A DNA stretch of 64,000 nucleotides, taken from assembly GCA_000733355.1 (NCBI GenBank), contig JNVV01000001.1, positions 3,803,535 to 3,867,534 on the forward strand. Direction: 5' to 3'. Origin of the DNA: Falciphora oryzae. Lineage: Eukaryota; Ascomycota; Sordariomycetes; Magnaporthales; Magnaporthaceae. Numbering within the stretch: the stretch's first letter is position 1; each line of letters begins with the position of its first letter. The position numbers were made by a program, and so were the translations under genes. The notes under the pieces are model-generated. The model saw only the letters and a list, made by a program, of their open reading frames with translations. It was not told the DNA's origin and ran no database searches. Below are positions 58,293 to 64,000 of this stretch, in pieces.

Positions 58293-60466
58293 TCAGCCTG
58301 TACTGCTTGTCTTGTCCGTCCTTATCGTGTTGAGGACGGTTTCGTAGGTTTCCAAAATCCAGTCCAAGAACTCGTCCCATAGCTTCTTCCACTCGTTGTA
58401 GACCTTGGTGTACTCGTCCTTGTCCAGGCAGGCATGCTCCAAGCTCCACTCGATCAGCTGGCGCCATCCGTGGAGGGTGAAGTCGTCCCTGCCGACGAAA
58501 ACCTGGTAAAAGTCATGAGATAATGACGACCTGACGGGAGCTCGGTTAGACATACGCAAGCCACTGAAGCCGCAAGGGAACCAAGGGAATGTACCTGAAC
58601 AGCGTTCCGTTGTCGCTGTTGACTGTGCAGTGCACATTGTTTGCCAGGAGGTTGTACATGGCATGGCCGCCGATTCTCGGCGTGAGGCCCAAGATTTCGT
58701 TGGAGATGGGGCAAACCTCGAGGCAAATGTTCTGCTTCTTCATCTTTTCCATGATGTATGGGTGCCTGGAAAGTGAGAACCCGTGCCCGATCCGCTTCGA
58801 GCCGAGCAGGAGCGCGTCCACGACGTTGCCGTCTGTGTCGGTCCCCATCTCCAGCGTCTCTCCGCAGTGGAACAAAAACGGTATTTCCACGCCTTTGATC
58901 TTGCAATCGGCCTGGAACCCGAGCAGGTTTTTCACATGGTCCTTCAAAGGCCTTCCAGCGCTCTCTTGGCCGACGAGGTCGAAACCTAAATGACAGCATT
59001 CGCCCTGTTAGCGACGGCTCTCGTGGGGTCAGAACCTTGAGTATACCGGCTCACGGAGACCTACCAGCAATCATGTGGCCGATATCACGCGAGCGCTTGA
59101 GTTCCAAGCACTCGTCCAGAGAGTCCTTGATTAGATTGTCGGGAAAAGATCTTGGGGTGCAGTAAATAACCTTGATTCCCTGGAAAAACGGTGCCTTCGA
59201 GCCCCTCCTATCCTTGAGAAAGCGGTTGCATTCATCTGTAATGATCTCCATGATCTCGTAGTTGTCGTACAGCCGCCTGCCGTCCGTTGACCAGACCTGG
59301 TTCGTATGCATAAAGTTGGGTCGGATCTCGGCGTACTGGATGTTGTCGTCAACAAAGTCCTGCAGACACCGTTTAGTGTACTGCCGATAAGCAGTTTCGT
59401 AGTTGAAGAGGCCCTTCATCATCCTGGTCCGTCCATTAAACTTGGCCCAGGCACTGTGAGGGACGACGAACAAGGATTAGTATCTTCTTCTGGGTGAAGC
59501 AGGCGTGCTGGGTGCCACTCGGACTCACCCTTCCGCGGTTTGGTGCACGCCATGTGCCTCGTCCGCGTTGTAGACCAGCTTCCCCTCGAGCCACTTGTCT
59601 AGGTCCTCTCCCGGGAACTTTTGTGGGAATTCGTCGCGAAACTCTCTGTAATTCATCCACCGTATTTTGTCCGCCGGCTCCTCGCTCCGGTCGAATTTCT
59701 CCTTGTCGAACAAGTTCACCAGAACCGGGGGTTTTGGCGGGTTCCCAATGATCTTCCTGGTCGGAGCGCGCTTCAGAGGCTCCTCCTGCGGGGTTCCGGC
59801 CCGGCCGCCGAGCTCTCCCCGGATGGTGAATTGTATTTCACACTCGTAGAGGTCGTCTGGTTTCACTAGGGCCCTGTTGCTCCCGATGTCCATCTTCTCC
59901 TGGTCCTTTGCCAAGCCCAGTAGGAACGTTGCTTCGAGGCACGAGTTGAAGTGGATATGTAGGTGCGCGCCCTTGGGCATTCTGCGGGCGACGCGGAAGA
60001 TCTGTGTTTGCTCTACGAGGTCCAGGTTGGTGAGATGGTGGTCGCTGGGGTGCCGCTTGTGCGGCTGGTTTTGGTAGCCCTTCCTGGGCGGAGCGCTCTC
60101 AAAGAGCCGCTTGTCTTGTTGGCGCAGTCGCTGCATGATTGCGTTCGCGTCGCGCTCTTTTTCGCCCGCATTGGTGAAGCAGATAAAGTCGAAGGCCAGG
60201 GCCTGCTCCATCTGAGTCACATTATTGCGGGCATTCTGGTACTCTTCCAGGGTCGTGATGGTGGCCCGCTGCTTCCGCGGTACGGCGCCGCTGCGCTGCT
60301 TGACGGCGCGGTCGAGGGCGGATAGCGTGCTCCAGTTCATGAGCTCGTCCTTGAAGCAGCGGTTCCCCATGCGTGCTGGTTGCTGGGACGGATCCTCGGG
60401 CGCTGTTGTATTTTCCCACCGCCTTGAAGCAGCCCGGGTAGAGCGGCGGTTGGGGCCGGCGCTCAT
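58293..60466 (-). CDS. ADGF/CECR1-type adenosine deaminase family protein
   Basis: Zinc-dependent deaminase of the adenosine deaminase-related growth factor branch, expected to convert adenosine to inosine. Exons are 60466-59529, 59453-59065, 58985-58595 and 58530-58293 (TGA stop). Introns are 64-79 bp, with donors GTGAGT, GTAGGT and GTACAT. The product has 651 residues. Motif MPKGAHLHIHF gives HxH zinc ligands His170 and His172; FLFHCGET gives His482 and catalytic Glu485; RIGHG gives His510; EVCPISNE is the conserved strand; VNSDNGTLF gives zinc ligand Asp567. The second Asp of the animal SSDDP motif is Asn568 here, a form I believe is usual in fungal members. There is no signal peptide (MSAGPNRRSTRAASRR), unlike secreted animal ADA2, so it is probably intracellular. 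The N-terminal 160 residues are the helical ADGF-specific extension. Confidence 0.92.
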
Positions 60467-62104
60467 TTGTAGTCAAATGCGAAGCTTGGTTGCCCTAGGC
60501 AGTCATCTGACGGCGCTTCAAGCAGAGCCACGAGGGTGGAGCGGTGCCTGATCGCTGCACGGTCACGCAAGCAGCCCGAGTGTCGCGCGCGCTTCCTTTG
60601 GCGATTCAGCGTGACAGGGTCGGCAGACGTCAAACAGCGATCGCGTGAATGGAGCTGTTGCGATGGGTGAATGTTCAGGATTGCCAACAGAGCCCGGCCA
60701 AGGGAGGTGGGCGTGCTGCCTTGCGGGCAGTCGTTTTGCGACAATTAACGGGGGGCTGGGCTTTGCGACGGTTAATTGATGTGAGACCCCGCAAAACCGG
60801 CTGTGCCTGCTAGGGAACCGGGCGGGGCGGGTCGTCGCTACTTAAAGCTGTCTGGAGCTCTCCCTGCCACCTCTACAATCATTGAACGCCTGACAAGGCT
60901 CCCTTCGACCCCACTGAACAGGGCACGGCAAGTGTGGATGGGACTTGCATTCACTGATAGCAGGTAGAAATTCCCCCAGTCATTCAGACCTCCACCACGC
61001 TCTGAATCCGATACACAAGCTCTCTAGCGTAACCCACCGTCTGAGGAGCAGCAAAAGCTTCTGGCTATCGGCCGGTGCACCGCCCATCGGCACAGGCTGC
61101 CAAAGCGTAGGTGTTTCAGTGATAAGCCCGGAACCGGTAGCTATCTCCGTGAGTTTGGTCGGGTTTACTAGGGGATGCGCCGGCGGTTCGCCAGGCACAT
61201 TTTCAAGGCTGTGTCCCCCTCGTGGGTCTCAGGCCAGAACTATCAGATGTAGGTGATAAAGCTGCGGGTCTTTGGAGACCAAAGGATACCGGTGCGGCGG
61301 TCCCTGGGTGTATATAACTTCCGAGATAGGAAGGCATCGGAAAACTGTCGATTTTCTATGTGTATCGCAAACTCTAGGTAGTCCTTTCGAGCCCGCCGAG
61401 ATACCCCCCGATGCCACGTCGCCCTTATTTGTTACTACACAGCACTGGCAGTGGTCCTTCCTCCTTACAGACGCTTGAACAGTGCGGTGTGGTTTCTAGA
61501 ACGCCACTCGGTGATTACGGACTGCCCCTTGCCTAGATTGCCCTGGAGAACGCTACGGACACAGTCAGAAGGCCGTGCTTGTAAGTATACGGTCAGAGAA
61601 GGGCCTAGACACCGAGAATTAGGAACGGGGAATCGTGAACCAAGGAGCACACGTGGCGCGAGATTCGAGACTGTTCGAACACCGACACAACAAGTTGGCG
61701 TGGGTTATTCGCTGCTGGCGCCCATCCTGAAAAGGTGGTTGGGTGATATTGAGTGAATGCGTCTCGGGGCCCGGAGGTTGACAGATATCTCGGCTGGAGG
61801 TACCTGGTATTGTATTCACTGCAGGAAGAGGTCGCATGGTTTAGGTAGGGCTGCTGGGTTCTTCGGGAGGTGACGGGACAGGCAGAAGTGACGTGGGCTC
61901 CAGTCGTGGCAGGGGATACATGAAAGTTTGTGGAGCCGCCCACGTATTTGTGGAGACGAGGAGGTCCACGCAGCGCAGCAGCCGCTCGCGACGGCTGCAG
62001 CCAGAGACGCGGCAGCGGCAGGCATTTCGCGAACAAATTTCCAGCCCGGAATCGCGACCACCTGCCATCGACATGCAAAGCAGGCACAATCCCATCAGCA
62101 CATC
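60467..62104. other. Divergent intergenic region, adenosine deaminase / HIR1
   Basis: About 1.6 kb upstream of both genes. No domain-bearing frame, tRNA or repeat array was recognised. Confidence 0.5.
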
Positions 62105-64000
62105 ATGCGCGTCGTCAAGCCTTCATGGCTGAGCCATAGTGGTAAGTACAGTCACTGTATCCTCTCCGCTCAATGCGACTGCGGGCGCGCGCTTCCATCG
62201 ACACTGACGCTTTGTTTGGGCTTCTCGCAGGCGAGCAGAAGGACTTCGAGGTCTACAGCGTCCACGTCTCCCCAGATGGCTCAAGGCTTGCGACGGCCGG
62301 CGGCGGTAAGAGCCCGACACCCCGAATATCCGTGCTAGGCGAAGGCGGGCAAGATGAAGTGGGCTGACAATGGATGTCTGCAGACGGCCACGTTCGCGTC
62401 TGGTCGACCGAGTCCATATACAATTCGGACGACGAGACATACAGGAAACCCCGACAGCTCTGCCACATGAGCCACCATCTCGGAACCATTCACTCCGTGC
62501 GATTCTCTCCCAATGGCCGCTATCTTGCCTCGGGCGCCGACGACAAGATTATCTGCATCTACCATCTCGACAGCAACCCGCCCTCCCACACTGCCTCGTT
62601 CGGTACGCCTGCATCCCCGGCCTCCTTGCGAGGATCTCCTCGGCGCGCGCCTTCACCTCCCAAACTGCCACTAATCTTGCTTTGTGTCCCACAGGCACGA
62701 ACGAACCACCGCCTATCGAAAACTGGAAGACGTACAAGCGCCTGGTCGGGCACGAGAACGATGTCCAGGACATTGCCTGGTCTTACGACTCGTCTATTCT
62801 GGCGTCGGTTGGCCTTGACTCTAAAGTTGTGGTGTGGTCTGGTCATACGTTCGAGAAGCTCAAGACACTGGCAGTCCACCAGAGCCACGTCAAGGGCATC
62901 ACTTTCGACCCGGCCAACAAGTTCTTTGCCACTGCTAGTGATGACAGGACGATCCGAATCTTCCGCTTCACCCCGCCGGCGCCCAATGCCACCCAGCACG
63001 ATATGGTGAACAACTTCGTGCTCGAGACCACCATCAACACGCCTTTCAAGAACTCACCCCTCACTACCTACTTCAGGCGTTGCTCCTGGTCGCCCGACGG
63101 GAATCACATCGCCGCGGCGAACGCTGTGAACGGGCCCGTTAGCTCCGTTGCCATCATCGAGCGCTCCAGCTGGGACTCCGAGATCAACCTGATTGGCCAC
63201 GAGGGCCCTACTGAGGTCTGCCAGTTCTCGCCCCGACTGTTCCATACGAAGGACCCGGCTCAGGCGAATGGGAACGCCAGCAGCCGTAGCAGCCACCTCG
63301 TCACGGTCATAGCATCGGCGGGCCAGGACAAGACGTTGAGTATATGGAACACCAATACCTCGAGGCCGGTTGTCATTGTCCAAGATGTGGCTGCCAAGTC
63401 CATCTCGGATCTTTCTTGGACTCCCGATGGCCAGACCATTTTTGTCTCGAGTCTTGACGGTAGTATCATTGCCGTCAAGTTTTCTGAGGGTGAACTTGGC
63501 TGGGTTGCCACGGCTGAGGAGAACGACAAGGCGCTGCAGAAATACGGCGCCTCGAGGAAGGGCATGGGAACGGCTGAGGATGTCGAAGGTCTGAACTTGG
63601 AGAACCACAGCAAGGCGGGTGAGCTTCGTGGAGCTGAGTCGCGCATGGGTGCGCTCATGGGCGATGAAGTAGCCGCGGCGGCGTCACAGACTACGGGCAC
63701 CGCATCCACAAACGGCGTGAAGCCAACATCGGCTGCGAGCTCGAACTCGGCCGCTGCTGCGAAGCCCGCGGATGGCGAGACCAATGGTGATTCTGAGGCC
63801 GCGAAAAAAGCCGACGAAAATCTTGCAGACGAGAGCGAGGACAAGAAGGCAGAGCGGATCGCGGCCCTCAAGTCTCGGGTAACTATCACGAAAGACGGTA
63901 AAAAGAGGGTTGCGCCTCTGCTTGTGTCTTCATCTGGAACCGGACAATCATCTCTGCCACAGTCCCATCTCGTCGGGACCGGGTCGACCAAAGCCGCGCG
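62105..64000 (+). CDS. hir1: Histone chaperone HIR1 (HIRA homologue), 3' end outside window
   Basis: Subunit of the HIR complex, which deposits H3-H4 independently of replication and represses histone genes. Exons seen are 62105-62141, 62231-62305, 62384-62602 and 62695 to the window end; all introns are GT/AG with acceptors CGCAG, CTGCAG and CCACAG. The start MRVVKPSWLSH then GEQKDFEVYS is the diagnostic HIR1/HIRA N-terminus. The WD40 propeller is visible as successive repeats: VHVSPDGSRLATAGGDGHVRVW, SVRFSPNGRYLASGADD, DIAWSYDSSILASVGLDSKVVVW, GITFDPANKFFATASDDRTIRIF, CSWSPDGNHIAAANA, SAGQDKTLSIW and LSWTPDGQTIFVSSLDGSI. After it comes the Ala/Asn/Lys-rich linker containing the conserved B-domain-like region near ERIAALKSRVTITKDGKKRV. 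The frame is still open at 64000, so the C-terminal Hira domain is missing from this window. Confidence 0.95.

Noticed and set aside
1..64000. Transposon, RIP-mutated repeat or biosynthetic gene cluster
   Set aside because: No transposase, reverse transcriptase, terminal repeats, AT-rich RIP tracts, polyketide or peptide synthetase domains were recognised anywhere.

Overview
The window is nuclear DNA of a filamentous ascomycete (Pezizomycotina, most likely a Sordariomycete). The evidence is short introns of about 60-110 bp with GTRNGT donors and CTRAC-type branch points, C-ending codon bias in coding regions, a beta-tubulin gene with the crowded 5' introns of that group, a Neurospora-type cpc-1 gene, and GC-rich spacers studded with A/T homopolymers and CA/GT microsatellites. 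I cannot name the species. Twelve protein genes are supported. I found no rRNA, convincing tRNA, CRISPR array, intact transposon or virus.

Layout. 196-1393 (-): bZIP-like transcription factor. 1394-22746: about 21 kb with no recognisable gene, lying upstream of that factor; it holds two 20-copy CA repeats and a cluster of CCAATCA motifs. 22747-23578 (-): a two-module ubiquitin-like protein with a myristoylation-like N-terminus, preceded by a 4 x 21-bp tandem repeat. 24594-25859 (+): Saf4/CCDC130 splicing factor. 26359-28272 (-): beta-tubulin, seven exons. 30603-34742 (-): a 1198-residue, largely disordered protein, tentatively a Byr4/Bfa1-like septation regulator. 34743-44911: a second gene-poor stretch, about 10 kb between divergent genes. 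44912-47375 (+): ABC-F protein GCN20. 48977-49804 (-): CPC1, the GCN4-type bZIP activator, with a leader carrying uORFs and an AUG-less in-frame extension. 52242-52694 (+): a very small Zn2Cys6-only protein. 53680-55350 (-): fungal four-pass membrane protein of unknown function. 56424-57612 (+): ketopantoate-reductase family enzyme. 58293-60466 (-): ADGF/CECR1-type adenosine deaminase. 62105-end (+): histone chaperone HIR1, cut by the window end.

How genes relate. The clearest functional pairing is GCN20 with CPC1. GCN20 helps activate the GCN2 kinase during amino-acid starvation, and CPC1 is the activator whose translation is de-repressed by that kinase. They are convergent neighbours 1.6 kb apart, and a TGACTCA element (the site CPC1 binds) lies upstream of cpc-1. 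The other genes are housekeeping functions (splicing, microtubules, chromatin, cofactor and nucleoside metabolism) without an obvious shared pathway. I saw no biosynthetic cluster, defence island or mobile-element system.
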